Made by a program: the position numbers and the translations under genes
In this document: piece after piece, positions 17,242 through 26,587 of the stretch
How positions within the stretch are numbered: the first letter of the stretch is position 1
Layout: every line of letters begins with the position of its first letter
The notes under the pieces: generated by a model
The model's database searches: none
Seen by the model: only the letters and a program-made list of their open reading frames with translations
What the model was told of the DNA's origin: nothing
Assembly (NCBI RefSeq): GCF_017569225.1
Contig: NZ_CP071868.1
Span: forward strand, 3,720,001-3,784,000
DNA: 64,000 bases
Source: Pengzhenrongella sicca
GTDB taxonomy: Bacteria > Actinomycetota > Actinomycetes > Actinomycetales > Cellulomonadaceae
Direction: 5' to 3'

Positions 17242-18212
17242 GACGCGCGGACCCGCTCCTGAGGTGCGGCGACGTCGGCGGCCACGACCTGCAGCACGGA
17301 CTGCGCGGTGGCCCCGGCGAACTCGGCCTCCGGGTCGAGGATGAGCCGGTGCGTCCAGACCGGCGCGATGAGGTCCTTCACATCGTCCGGGAGCACATAG
17401 GTGCGCCCGTGCGCGGCGGCCCAGACCTTCGTGACGCGGGTCAGCGCGAGCGCGCCGCGCACCGAGACCCCGAGGCGGGTCTGCTGGGCGTGACGGGTCT
17501 GCTCGGCCAGCGCACTGATGTAGTCCGCGATCGAGGCGTCCACGTGCACGGTGGCGGCCAGGTCGGCCATGTCGGCGACCGCGCTCGTGGTGATGAGCGC
17601 GGGCAGGTGCGCGGAGCGGTCCCGCTCGGCCGCGCCGAGCAGGATCTTGATCGACGAGGCCCGGTCGGGGTAGCCGATCGAGGTGCGCATCAGGAAGCGG
17701 TCGAGCTGGGCCTCCGGGAGCCGGTAGGTGCCTGCCTGCTCGATCGGGTTCTGCGTGGCGATCACCATGAACGGGCGCCCCGCGCCGTAGGCGATCCCGT
17801 CGACGGTCACCTGCGACTCCTCCATCACCTCCAGCAGCGCCGACTGCGTCTTCGGCGACGCGCGGTTGATCTCGTCGGCCAGCACGATCGACGCGAACAC
17901 CGGGCCCTTGCGGAAGTCCCAGTCACCCTTGCGCTGGTCCCAGATGTTCACGCCGGTGACGTCCGAGGGCAGCAGGTCGGGGGTGAACTGGATCCGGTTG
18001 TGCGACCCCTGCACGGTCGCCGCGATCGCGCGGGCCAGCGACGTCTTCCCCGTACCGGGGGCGTCCTCCAGCAGCAGGTGACCTTCGGCGAGCATGCAGG
18101 CGAGGGCGAGGCGGACGACGTCCGCCTTGCCGAGCACGGCCTGGCCGACGTTGGCGACCAGCTTCTCGAACGTGTCCGCGAACCAGGCTGCCTGGTCGGT
18201 GGTGATGGTCAT
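17238..18212 (-). CDS. MoxR-type AAA+ ATPase
   Basis: This 324-aa protein matches the normal MoxR length. Walker A is APGTGKTSLARA (~50-61), Walker B is IVLADEINRA (~103-112), and sensor 1 is ATQNPIEQAGTYRLPEAQLDRF. MoxR ATPases act as chaperones that remodel partner complexes, usually with a DUF58 protein, which follows directly. I prefer ATG 18212, which has GGAG 8 nt upstream and begins at the conserved MTITTDQAAWFADTF; an in-frame ATG at 18248 would give the same ATGA overlap seen at other junctions of this operon. Confidence 0.93.
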   Translation of the reverse strand: MTITTDQAAWFADTFEKLVANVGQAVLGKADVVRLALACMLAEGHLLLEDAPGTGKTSLARAIAATVQGSHNRIQFTPDLLPSDVTGVNIWDQRKGDWDFRKGPVFASIVLADEINRASPKTQSALLEVMEESQVTVDGIAYGAGRPFMVIATQNPIEQAGTYRLPEAQLDRFLMRTSIGYPDRASSIKILLGAAERDRSAHLPALITTSAVADMADLAATVHVDASIADYISALAEQTRHAQQTRLGVSVRGALALTRVTKVWAAAHGRTYVLPDDVKDLIAPVWTHRLILDPEAEFAGATAQSVLQVVAADVAAPQERVRAS

Positions 18213-18244
18213 GTCAGCTGCTCCATTCCCTTTTCTCAACGTGG

Positions 18245-21200
18245 TCATCCGACGTCTCGCCACAGCTGCCGGCTGCTGGTGACCTGGCCGACCACCTCGA
18301 ACCATGCCGAATTGTTCGGGAATCCGTAGTAGACGTTCGTTCCGTACGAACCGCTCGAGGCGAGGTTCATCGTCAAGGTGTAGAAGACCGCGTCGGTACC
18401 GCCGTCATCGCTCCAGAACCTCACGGTGTAGCGCCCCGCAGCGATGTTCTGCACATTGACGACCATGTAGTTGCAGGAACCGCTGCAGACGTTGGAAGCG
18501 GCGCTGCCCTTCGTCACCCAAGCGCTCGGCGGCGGAGGCGGCGGCGGGGCCGCGCTCGTCGCCGAAGCGCTCACCTCCGAGCTCGTCTGGTTCTCGGTGT
18601 CCACCGCGCGCGCCCGGATCGAGTGCGTTTCCGAGTGCCCGTTGCCGGCCTGCGTGCTGCCGCTGGAAGCGACCGACTGCCAGCCGCCGCCGTCCACCGA
18701 GATCTGGACCTGGAAGTCGCGCCCGTTCCTCGACGGCGGCGACCAGTTCAGGGTCACGGTCGTGTCGTTCCCGCTGGCCGAGACCCCCGGCTGCCCGGGC
18801 GGGCCGAACGGCGCCACCGCATCGGAATCCGTGGCCGCCCCGGGGTAGGTGACTCCGTCCAGGGTCGTGGAGGCCCGCACCCCGATCGTGTAGGTCCCGT
18901 TGTTGCCCACGCCCGAGCGGATCACCTTGTCGCCCGGCATCGCGATCCACGCCCCGCCGTTGACCTGGTACTGGTACGCGATCTCGCTCGCCGCGGCCCC
19001 GTTCCCCGCCGCCGGCCCGTAGGAGACGGTGACCACGTTGTCCCCCGGAGCGGCGGTCAGCGAGCTGACCGCCCCGGGCGCGACGAACGCCCGCCGCGGG
19101 GCCGACGCGGCGCTCGCCGCCGAGTTCCCCGCCTTGTTCGCCGCCGTGACCGTGAAGGAGTAGTCCGACTCGGAGGTGCCGAGCGTGATCGCCTGCGTCG
19201 TCGTGCCGCCGGCCACCTTGATCGAGGAGACCGCGGCGCCACCGCGCAGCACGTTGACCGTGTACGAGGCGATCGCGTCGCCGTTGTCCTGCGGCGCGAC
19301 CCACGCGACCTGGAGCTGGGCCTGGCTGCCGACCGGGTCGAGCCGGGTGGTGGTCGGCTGTGCGGGGGCGTCCGGCACCCCGGCCGGGATCTCGCTGGCC
19401 GAGTAGCCGGACCAGTCGGACGGGTCGGGCGCCCGGTTGATCGCCTGGACTCGCACCTGGTAGGGCACGCCGTTCTCCAGCCCTGTCCAGGTGTACGAGG
19501 TCCCAGTGATCCCGGTCCGCTGACCGCCGCCGGAGGCGGGCGGGGAGATCTCCAGGGTGTAGCTCTCCACGGGCGAGCCCTCGTACCCGGTCGGTGCCGC
19601 CCAGGTGACGTCGAGCGACGTGTCGCCGAACGTCAGCACCGGGACCCCCGGGGCGGACGGCTTGGCGTCTGGGCGCGCCGGGGCCGAGACCGGTGACGGG
19701 TCGGAGTCGCCGACCTCGTTCGTCGCGACGACCGAGAACGTGTACTCGAGGTTGTTGGTCAGGCCCTCGAGGGTGCACGTCGTGGTCGGGCACGAGAACG
19801 TCGGGCCGCCCGAGGACCTCACCGTGTAGCCGGTGATCGGGGCGCCGTTGTTCGCCGGCGCCGCCCAGGTCAGGACGACGGTCTTCGACCTGACCTCCGA
19901 AACCTGCGGGGTCGCAGGAGTCGCCGGGCGGCCCTCGACGGTGAGCCGGATGCGCCCGTCGACCTCGCGGCCCACGTCCTTGGAGGCGTCCTGCACCCGG
20001 TAGCGGACCACCATCGTGCCGATGAAGTCCTTCGCCGGGGTGACCTGGACCTGCGATCCGGACAGGGACGCGGCGCCGGTACCGGTCTCGACCACCGGTG
20101 AACCGACCAAGGTCAACGCAGCGGCGGGGAACGGGTTCTGGTCGTTCGCCAGCACGTCAACCGTGACGGGCTTGCCCTGCTGGGCCTTGTCGACGACGTC
20201 GTCGTTCGCGACGGCCAAGGGGCGGGTCGAGGCGATCACGGAGAGCGTGAGGCTGCCGTCGACCGGGGCCGTCGTGCCGTCGGAGATCGTGAGCTTGATC
20301 GTCGCTGTCGTGCCCTTCGGCACGTCGACGCCAGCGGAAGCGATCAGCCGCTGCCCCGACACGGAGACCTGCAGGCCCTCCGCGGGCTGCCCCTCCAGCG
20401 CGTACCGCATGGTCGTCAGATCGCCGGCATCAGGGTCGGTCGTCAAGGCGACGAGGTCGACGGCGACCGCGTCCTCGCCGGGAGCGACCTCGACGGTCGA
20501 GCCGGTGAACGTCGGCTGCTGGTTCGCCGCCGGGTTCACCGTGATCGGGATCGTGAGCACCGCGGTGCGCCCGTTCGGGTCCTCCGGCCCGGTGCCGTCG
20601 GTCACCTCGAAGGAGACTCCGGCGGGCCCGAAGTAGCCCGCCGCGGAGGTGAACGACAACGTCGTCTCGTCGACCAGCACCGGGGAACCGTCCCCCTGCA
20701 GCGCCGTGACCGAGGCAGCGGTCGTGATCCGAGGTGACTTGCCGGCGGCGACCTGGACGTAGTCAGCCAGCTTGAGCGTCACGGTGGCACCCGAGTCGAC
20801 CATGACAGGCTCCGTGGACTTCAACCGTGGGCGCTCGTCGCCGGTTCCCGGCACCCAGACGAACGCCGACCCGATCAGGCCGTCGACGTCGGTGACCGTG
20901 TAGAGGATCGCCTGCCCGGTCGCGGTGACCGGAACGCGCAGCGAACCGTCCGGGTCGACCGTCACTCCCTCCACCGGCGAGGCGATCTGGAGTTCGGCGA
21001 CGCTCCCGTCCAGGTCCTCGTCGTTGTCCAGCACCTTGACGGTCGTGCTCGTCTCGCCGGTGACCTGCGCGGCGGTCAGCAGGTCGTCGCGCGCGATCGG
21101 CGCCTGCAGCGGCGCGTTCGGGTCGACGGTCACCGTGAGGCTGCCGGTGACGGTCCCGGTCTTCGAGTCGGTGACCCCGTAGTAGACCGTGAGCACCCCT

Positions 21201-24200
21201 GCCTCGGACGGCGTCGCCAGCTCGACGCGGTCGCCGGACACCTTTGCCTCGACAGAGCTGTCCGACACCTCGAGCGAGCCCTGCACCAGGGTGAGGGGGT
21301 CGCCGTCGGCGTCGACGTCGTTCGCGACCACCGGCACCGCCAGGTCCCGGCCCGGCCGGGCCGTCACGGTGTCCGGCACCGCGACCGGCTGCTGGTTGGT
21401 CGCCGCCGCCGGCGCGATCCCGACCAGCACGCTCGCGCTCGCCCGCCCCCCGAACCTGTCCTCGACCGTGTAGGTGAACGTGTCGGTGCCCGCGCCGTCC
21501 TTGTTGGCCTCGTAGTCCAGCCAGGACTCCCCGGTCGTGACCACGCGGCCCTTGGTCGGCGCCGAGCCGATCCCCACCAGCTGCACCGAGTCGCCGTCCG
21601 GGTCGATCCCGTCCAGGGTGACCGGGATCCGGATCGTCTGCCCCGCGAGCGCCCGCGCGGTCACATCGGCTGGCTGCGGCGGGGAGTTGTGCTCGGTGTC
21701 GGCGGCCCGGACCGTGATCGTCACCTGCGCGGAAGCGGTCTGCTGCGCCGAGTCGGTCACCTCGTAGATCAGGTGCACGGTGGTCGCGGTGTCCGGGGCC
21801 TGGAACCGGACCCGGTCGGTCGCGACGAACGCCGTCCCGGACTCCGGCTGCTGCGCGAGCTCGTGCACCACCGAGAGCACAGCCCCGCTCGGGCTGGTGT
21901 CGTTCGCCAGCACCGGGATGGACACGACGTCGCCGACCCGCACCGTCGCCGTGTCGTCGAGCGCCACCGGCGGCTGGGTCGTCGCCGTCGCCGGCACCGG
22001 GAGGACGACGACCTCGCCGGTCGCCGAGGCGGTCCCGTTCGAGACCGCGTACGTGAACGACGCCGGTCCCGTGAGCGCCGACTGCGCGCTGATCCGCAGG
22101 AGGTGGTGATCGAGCACGGCGACCGTCAGCGGCGAGTCGGCCGGCAGCGTCACGCCCTGCACGACCAGCACCCCGCCGGCGGGGTCGACGTCGTTGGCCA
22201 GCGGGTCGACGTACACCTTGCCGCCCGCCGTCAGCATCGCGGTGTCCCGCACCGCGATCGGCGCACCCTGCGCGGTCCCCGCATCAGCGACGTCGATGCG
22301 CACCAGTCCAGCTGCGGTCGCAGGCCCGTCGGTCACCACGTAGGTGAGGTAGTAGGTGCCCGCGGTCTGGGCGGTCACCGTGAACGTCCCCGCGGTGAAG
22401 TCCTCGGTGACCTGCAGGTCGGACCGCTCCTCCACCTTCGCCAGCCGCAGCTGGTCACCATTGGCGTCGGTGTCGTTGGCCAGCGGCGAGACCGTGACGG
22501 TACGACCGACCACGGTGCCTACGTGGTCGGCGTTCGCCACCGGCGGTTGCGCACCGGGGCTACGCACCTCGATGGTCAGCTCGCCGGTGGTCGTCTTCTG
22601 GCCGTCCGACACGACGAGCACGACCTTCTTCCGGCCTGAGCTGGTGCCCACGTCGGTGAACGTCACCTGCCCGTCGGGAGTTGACCTGACCTGGTCGTCG
22701 GTCGTCGAGCCGACGGTCTGCAGAAAGATGTCGTCGCCGTCGGGGTCGCTCCACCCCGGCAGCACGTTCATCGTGGCGCTCTTGCCCTGCTCGACGACCA
22801 GGGTCGAGATCCTGTCCTGAGTGGGCGCGGCCTCGGTGTCCCAGCCATGCACCTCCAGGCTCACGTCCGCATCCGCCTGCCCGCCCCGACCGTCCAGCGC
22901 GGTGTAGGTGAACGACGAGGAACCCGTGGCATCCGCCGGGACGGCCAGCTGGAACGCCTCCCCGTCCCGGATCGATTCGAGCGCTCCGAACGTGGGCTGC
23001 GTCTTCGGCTGCGCCACGAGCACGTCTCCCTCCGGATCGGAGTCGTTGGCCAGCACGGGCAGCACTGCCGTCCGGCCGGGCCGCACCCCGAAGTGGTCTT
23101 CGACCGCGACCGGGTCCTGGTTCGCCTTCGTCCGGTCCGGAAGCGCCTGGTCCTCGGAGGTGCCGGCTGACTCGTCCTCGTTCTCGTCGTCCTCCGGCGG
23201 GGTGACGTCGCTCCAGTTGTTGACCGGGGTCAACTCGTTGTCCGTCAGCCACACCGCACCGGTCGTCACGTTGTTCAGCACGACCACGTCGCGATTCACA
23301 CGAAACCGCAGCTCACCGTCGCCCGCATTCGGGACGTCCAGGGCGGAGTCGTACGCCGTGCCGTCGCAGTCGCGGACGTAGCGCGCCGCACCGCTCCAGG
23401 CCGCGTAGGTGCAGCCGTTGAGCCGCACCGGCGCGGCCGGCACCCCGTCGCCCCCGGCGCCGTGGCGGACGGGCTCGCCACCGCCGAGCGGCACGTCGAG
23501 CAGCGCGTCGTTCGTCGCCACCTCGACGGCTGCAGCATCCGGCCCCGGCTGCTGCAGCCGCGCATCCTTCGCGCCGTCGACGGCGATCGGCTCGCCGCCG
23601 TCGACGCTGACCGTGCCGACGGTCGCGTCCAGGACGACGACGTGGGTGCCGACCGTCGTGACCTCCAGCTCGGAGTCCGTCGGGGTCCCCGGCAGCGACC
23701 GCACCTCCGACCCCCCGCCCACCGGGAATCGGTGGAGCTCCCCCGTGGCCGCGACCGCGGCCCACGCCGTCCCGTCGCCCCCGACACTCACCGCCACGCG
23801 GGTGTCGAAAGTCGCCGTCGGCTGCATCTGCTCGGCGTCGAACGACGCGACCTGGTCGGCAGGCAGCACCCAGAGATTCGTGGTCGCAGTGGTGTCTGTC
23901 TCGGTGGTGTCTGTCGCGGTGATCGCGACCACCTGGCCGCCCAGGACCAGCACGGCGTCGGCCGGCATGGGCGTGCTGTGCGTGAGCGTGACGTTCGCGA
24001 CGTCGACCGTGCTGGCCGTCCCTGAGCCCGCATCGTCGAGGATCACCGCACCCTCACGCTGCAGGACGTCGAAGGTGTTGCTCGTCGCCCGCAGGCTCGA
24101 GTCCAGCTCCCCCGCTTGGAAGTTCAGGTGACCGAGCAGGCTCAGGGCGGCGTTCGTGACCCAGACGCCGCCGTCGTTGAGCTCCACCTGCGTGGTCGGA

Positions 24201-24304
24201 GTGCCTGGGTAGGCCAGCGCCAGGCCGAGCGCGGCGGTTGAGAAGGCCGACACGGTTGCAGATGAGGCGAGCACCCGCTTGTGACGTCTCAACCAGCCGA
24301 GCAT
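18245..24304 (-). CDS. Giant secreted Ig-like/FN3 repeat surface protein
   Basis: This 2019-aa protein is the first gene of the operon. A basic start (MLGWLRRHKR) and one hydrophobic segment (~12-32) make a signal or uncleaved anchor. Residues ~45-400 contain repeated short strands like a beta-propeller. After an acidic linker (~395-420) come about ten Ig/cadherin-like repeats of ~90-100 residues, each marked by a calcium-type phrase such as ANDSDPEGD, ANDTDANGD, ANDVDADGD or DNDEDLDGS. About five FN3 domains follow (~1440-1890), then a proline run and a ~90-residue C-terminal domain with a cysteine pair (NVCSGSC). No LPXTG or C-terminal helix is present. It is probably an adhesin or scaffold displayed outside the cell. 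GTG 24310 is an alternative start. Confidence 0.88.
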   Translation of the reverse strand: MLGWLRRHKRVLASSATVSAFSTAALGLALAYPGTPTTQVELNDGGVWVTNAALSLLGHLNFQAGELDSSLRATSNTFDVLQREGAVILDDAGSGTASTVDVANVTLTHSTPMPADAVLVLGGQVVAITATDTTETDTTATTNLWVLPADQVASFDAEQMQPTATFDTRVAVSVGGDGTAWAAVAATGELHRFPVGGGSEVRSLPGTPTDSELEVTTVGTHVVVLDATVGTVSVDGGEPIAVDGAKDARLQQPGPDAAAVEVATNDALLDVPLGGGEPVRHGAGGDGVPAAPVRLNGCTYAAWSGAARYVRDCDGTAYDSALDVPNAGDGELRFRVNRDVVVLNNVTTGAVWLTDNELTPVNNWSDVTPPEDDENEDESAGTSEDQALPDRTKANQDPVAVEDHFGVRPGRTAVLPVLANDSDPEGDVLVAQPKTQPTFGALESIRDGEAFQLAVPADATGSSSFTYTALDGRGGQADADVSLEVHGWDTEAAPTQDRISTLVVEQGKSATMNVLPGWSDPDGDDIFLQTVGSTTDDQVRSTPDGQVTFTDVGTSSGRKKVVLVVSDGQKTTTGELTIEVRSPGAQPPVANADHVGTVVGRTVTVSPLANDTDANGDQLRLAKVEERSDLQVTEDFTAGTFTVTAQTAGTYYLTYVVTDGPATAAGLVRIDVADAGTAQGAPIAVRDTAMLTAGGKVYVDPLANDVDPAGGVLVVQGVTLPADSPLTVAVLDHHLLRISAQSALTGPASFTYAVSNGTASATGEVVVLPVPATATTQPPVALDDTATVRVGDVVSIPVLANDTSPSGAVLSVVHELAQQPESGTAFVATDRVRFQAPDTATTVHLIYEVTDSAQQTASAQVTITVRAADTEHNSPPQPADVTARALAGQTIRIPVTLDGIDPDGDSVQLVGIGSAPTKGRVVTTGESWLDYEANKDGAGTDTFTYTVEDRFGGRASASVLVGIAPAAATNQQPVAVPDTVTARPGRDLAVPVVANDVDADGDPLTLVQGSLEVSDSSVEAKVSGDRVELATPSEAGVLTVYYGVTDSKTGTVTGSLTVTVDPNAPLQAPIARDDLLTAAQVTGETSTTVKVLDNDEDLDGSVAELQIASPVEGVTVDPDGSLRVPVTATGQAILYTVTDVDGLIGSAFVWVPGTGDERPRLKSTEPVMVDSGATVTLKLADYVQVAAGKSPRITTAASVTALQGDGSPVLVDETTLSFTSAAGYFGPAGVSFEVTDGTGPEDPNGRTAVLTIPITVNPAANQQPTFTGSTVEVAPGEDAVAVDLVALTTDPDAGDLTTMRYALEGQPAEGLQVSVSGQRLIASAGVDVPKGTTATIKLTISDGTTAPVDGSLTLSVIASTRPLAVANDDVVDKAQQGKPVTVDVLANDQNPFPAAALTLVGSPVVETGTGAASLSGSQVQVTPAKDFIGTMVVRYRVQDASKDVGREVDGRIRLTVEGRPATPATPQVSEVRSKTVVLTWAAPANNGAPITGYTVRSSGGPTFSCPTTTCTLEGLTNNLEYTFSVVATNEVGDSDPSPVSAPARPDAKPSAPGVPVLTFGDTSLDVTWAAPTGYEGSPVESYTLEISPPASGGGQRTGITGTSYTWTGLENGVPYQVRVQAINRAPDPSDWSGYSASEIPAGVPDAPAQPTTTRLDPVGSQAQLQVAWVAPQDNGDAIASYTVNVLRGGAAVSSIKVAGGTTTQAITLGTSESDYSFTVTAANKAGNSAASAASAPRRAFVAPGAVSSLTAAPGDNVVTVSYGPAAGNGAAASEIAYQYQVNGGAWIAMPGDKVIRSGVGNNGTYTIGVRASTTLDGVTYPGAATDSDAVAPFGPPGQPGVSASGNDTTVTLNWSPPSRNGRDFQVQISVDGGGWQSVASSGSTQAGNGHSETHSIRARAVDTENQTSSEVSASATSAAPPPPPPPSAWVTKGSAASNVCSGSCNYMVVNVQNIAAGRYTVRFWSDDGGTDAVFYTLTMNLASSGSYGTNVYYGFPNNSAWFEVVGQVTSSRQLWRDVG

Positions 24305-24872
24305 CGGCACGCTGCCTCTCCGAAATTGTTGGTGGGGAGCATGATCACGGGCGGGTACCCCGTGCTCCTGCGACCACAGTCCAAGTGACCGCCGCTGCTC
24401 TGATTTGGGAAGATAGCGCAGCAGGTCACGGCAGGCGATGGGTAGTTGTCCCCGTTGCTGCCGTTTCATCCATGTGCCGAGGCAGGAGTGACGCCGCTGC
24501 GCGTGCGGCGTGCGCCCGCAGCCGGCAATCAGCCGTGTGAGGACGACCGGCCCCGCCCCGTGTCGCACGCCCCTCGACCGAGAACTAGGGTCCTGATCGT
24601 CGTGCATGTCGGGAGCCCGTGGAGTGGTTAGGCGTGGTTCTCGATGACCGAAGTGCCGTTCTATCCCGCCGGCCCCGGCTTCGTAGCAGGGATGAGCTGT
24701 GCGGCCGCAACCGATGGCGGCGACCGCCGCCGCACCCTCCAAGCTGAACCGGCCGTCGTGGTCCCCGGTGAACCTCAGCGACGCGCGTGGTGCGGGCGTG
24801 ACGCACGGGGCGAGAGTCCTACCCCATCCGTCACACCAGCACCACCCGTCCCGCACGCGTCGCGCAGGTCGA

Positions 24873-24971
24873 CCGTCCGCGCGGAGCACGTGACGGGCGG
24901 TGCTGATGGGGTTGCTGGGACGTCTCGTTCGGCAACTTGGGTCACTCGCGTCACGCGCTCCGCGCGGACGG
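24873..24971. repeat. Palindromic repeat, copy C (99 bp)
   Basis: The arms lie at 24873-24895 and 24949-24971, with the core TGCTGGGACGTC between. The upstream flank 24830-24872 nearly equals that of copy A (718-760) and the downstream 49 bp (24972-25020) equal that of copy B, so this copy carries both extensions, about 190 bp in total. It ends ~35 bp upstream of the likely fucosidase promoter. Confidence 0.88.
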
Positions 24972-25053
24972 TCCACCGGCCCGCGCCGTACGGACCCAGC
25001 CGCGCGCAGGACACCCCGCTAGCGAGCTGGTAGCAGCACGAGTCGCCGTGGGT

Positions 25054-25074
25054 TAGGCTCCAGACGTTTGTCAA
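25054..25074 (+). promoter_or_regulatory. Fucosidase promoter -10 and probable ROK operator
   Basis: TAGGCT at 25054-25059 is a plausible -10 element. GTTTGTCAA at 25066-25074, just downstream, is the exact reverse complement of TTGACAAAC at 27824-27832 in the promoter of the binding-protein gene. A motif shared by the two promoters of a ROK-controlled cluster is the expected pattern for the regulator's operator; here it would block transcription near the start point. Confidence 0.5.
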
Positions 25075-25102
25075 CTGAGGAAATAAACGCGAGAGGGTGT
25101 CC

Positions 25103-26587
25103 GTGGCTTCCGTCGACCGCACGCGCGAGGATGAGATCGGCCTGTTCACCTCGGTGCGGCCCGACGAGCGGCAGGTGGCCTGGCAGGCGCTGGAGTTCTA
25201 CGCATTCCTCCACTTCGGCATGAACACGATGACCGACAGGGAATGGGGCCTAGGGCACGAGGACCCCGCGCTCTTCGACCCGGCGGGGCTGGACGTCGAC
25301 CAGTGGATGGCGGCGATCGCGAGCGCCGGGATGACGGGCGTCATCCTCACCGCGAAGCACCACGACGGCTTCTGCCTCTGGCCGAGCGACGTCAGCGCGC
25401 ACACCGTGGCCGCCTCCCCCTGGCGGGCCGGCGCGGGCGACCTCGTGGCCGAGGTCGCCGAGTCCGCGCGCCGCCACGGGCTCCGCCTCGGCATCTATCT
25501 GTCCCCGTGGGACCGCACCGAGGGCACGTACGGCTCGGGCCGCGCGTACGACGACTTCTTCGTCGCCCAGCTCACCGAGCTGCTGACGCGCTACGGCCCC
25601 GTGTTCTCGGTGTGGTTCGACGGCGCCAACGGCGAGGGCGCGAACGGCCGGGTCCAGACCTACGACTGGGACCGGTACTACGAGGCGATCCGTCGCCTGC
25701 AGCCCGACGCGGTCATCAGCGTGTGCGGCCCCGACGTGCGCTGGTGCGGGAACGAGGCTGGCCACACGCGCGCGGACGAGTGGAGCGTCGTCCCCAGCTC
25801 CCTGCGCGACGCCGAGCGCATCTCCGAGCAGTCGCAGCAGGTCGACGACGGCGAGTTCTCCCGCCTCGTCCGCAGCAACGACGAGGACCTCGGCAGCCGG
25901 CACGCGCTGGCGGGCCGGCTCGACGACCTGATCTGGTATCCGGCCGAGGTGAACACGTCGATCCGGCCGGGCTGGTTCCATCACCCGGCGGAGGATCACC
26001 TCGTGCGATCGGCCGAGGAGCTGTTCGAGATCTGGTGCAGCTCCGTCGGCGGCAACGCGACCTTCCTCCTCAACGTCCCGCCCACCGCCCACGGGCTGGT
26101 GGCGGAGCCGGACGCGCGCGAGCTCCAGCAGCTGGGCCGGCTCATCGCGGACTTCCGCGCCCGCACGATTCCCACCGTCCTCTCGCCGTCGTCCACCCTC
26201 GCCGGCGACGACGCGGCAGCCCCGGCTCCGCCATCCGACTTCGGCCCGAACGCGGCCCGAACCTGGCGGCCCGACCCGTCCGACGCGGCACCGGCGATCA
26301 CCGTCACCCTCCCGCAGGCTCGGTCCGTCGAGGCCATCGTCGTGAGCGAGGACATCCGATTCGGCCAGCGCGTCGAGCGCGCGACCATCCACGCCGCGAT
26401 CGCGGGCAGGCTCGTCGAGGTCGCCACGACCTGCTCCGTCGGATACCGCCGGATCGTTCGATTCGACCCCCCGATCACCACCGACCGCCTCGTCGTCACC
26501 CTCGTCGAGAGCCGGGGCGTGCCCGCGCTCGCCGCGCTGGCGACGATCGAGGCGCGCGTCGAGCACCCCGCCGCGCCGGCCCGATGA
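25103..26587 (+). CDS. GH29 alpha-L-fucosidase
   Basis: This 494-aa protein hydrolyses terminal L-fucose from glycans. The N-terminal ~345 residues form the GH29 barrel: HFGMNTMTDREWG near residue 40, the AKHHDGFCLWPS segment (~85), and the nucleophile aspartate in FSVWFDGANGEG (~171). A C-terminal beta-sandwich (~365-490), discoidin-like, completes it. There is no signal peptide, so it acts in the cytosol on imported oligosaccharides. GTG 25103 is preferred over GTG 25097 because GAGAGG lies 6 nt upstream of it. The stop overlaps the ROK gene start (ATGA). It heads an operon that also encodes an importer and a beta-galactosidase. Confidence 0.92.
   Translation: MASVDRTREDEIGLFTSVRPDERQVAWQALEFYAFLHFGMNTMTDREWGLGHEDPALFDPAGLDVDQWMAAIASAGMTGVILTAKHHDGFCLWPSDVSAHTVAASPWRAGAGDLVAEVAESARRHGLRLGIYLSPWDRTEGTYGSGRAYDDFFVAQLTELLTRYGPVFSVWFDGANGEGANGRVQTYDWDRYYEAIRRLQPDAVISVCGPDVRWCGNEAGHTRADEWSVVPSSLRDAERISEQSQQVDDGEFSRLVRSNDEDLGSRHALAGRLDDLIWYPAEVNTSIRPGWFHHPAEDHLVRSAEELFEIWCSSVGGNATFLLNVPPTAHGLVAEPDARELQQLGRLIADFRARTIPTVLSPSSTLAGDDAAAPAPPSDFGPNAARTWRPDPSDAAPAITVTLPQARSVEAIVVSEDIRFGQRVERATIHAAIAGRLVEVATTCSVGYRRIVRFDPPITTDRLVVTLVESRGVPALAALATIEARVEHPAAPAR

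Larger units (their letters stand above)
24305..25102. other. Divergent intergenic region with repeat copy C
   Basis: This 798-bp gap separates the secretion operon (minus) from the fucosidase operon (plus) and must hold both promoters. On the minus strand a TATCTT at about 24411-24416 could be a -10 element, without a convincing -35. A small stem CACGGG/CCCGTG (24346-24351 with 24359-24364) lies in the presumed leader. Palindromic repeat copy C and its extension occupy 24830-25020. Open frames across this gap have no protein-like features, and I see no RNA gene. Confidence 0.6.

Noticed and set aside
1256-24304. Complete canonical ESX locus
   Set aside because: Each minus-strand gene was assigned and none is EccB, EccD, EccE or a mycosin protease, so a full ESX apparatus cannot be claimed.
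18245-24304. Sortase-anchored surface protein
   Set aside because: The C-terminus lacks an LPXTG-type motif, hydrophobic segment and basic tail.
24305-24830. Riboswitch (for example a cyclic di-AMP type) in the leader of the giant surface protein gene
   Set aside because: Only a short CACGGG/CCCGTG stem is visible; none of the conserved sequence blocks of a riboswitch class I know could be placed.
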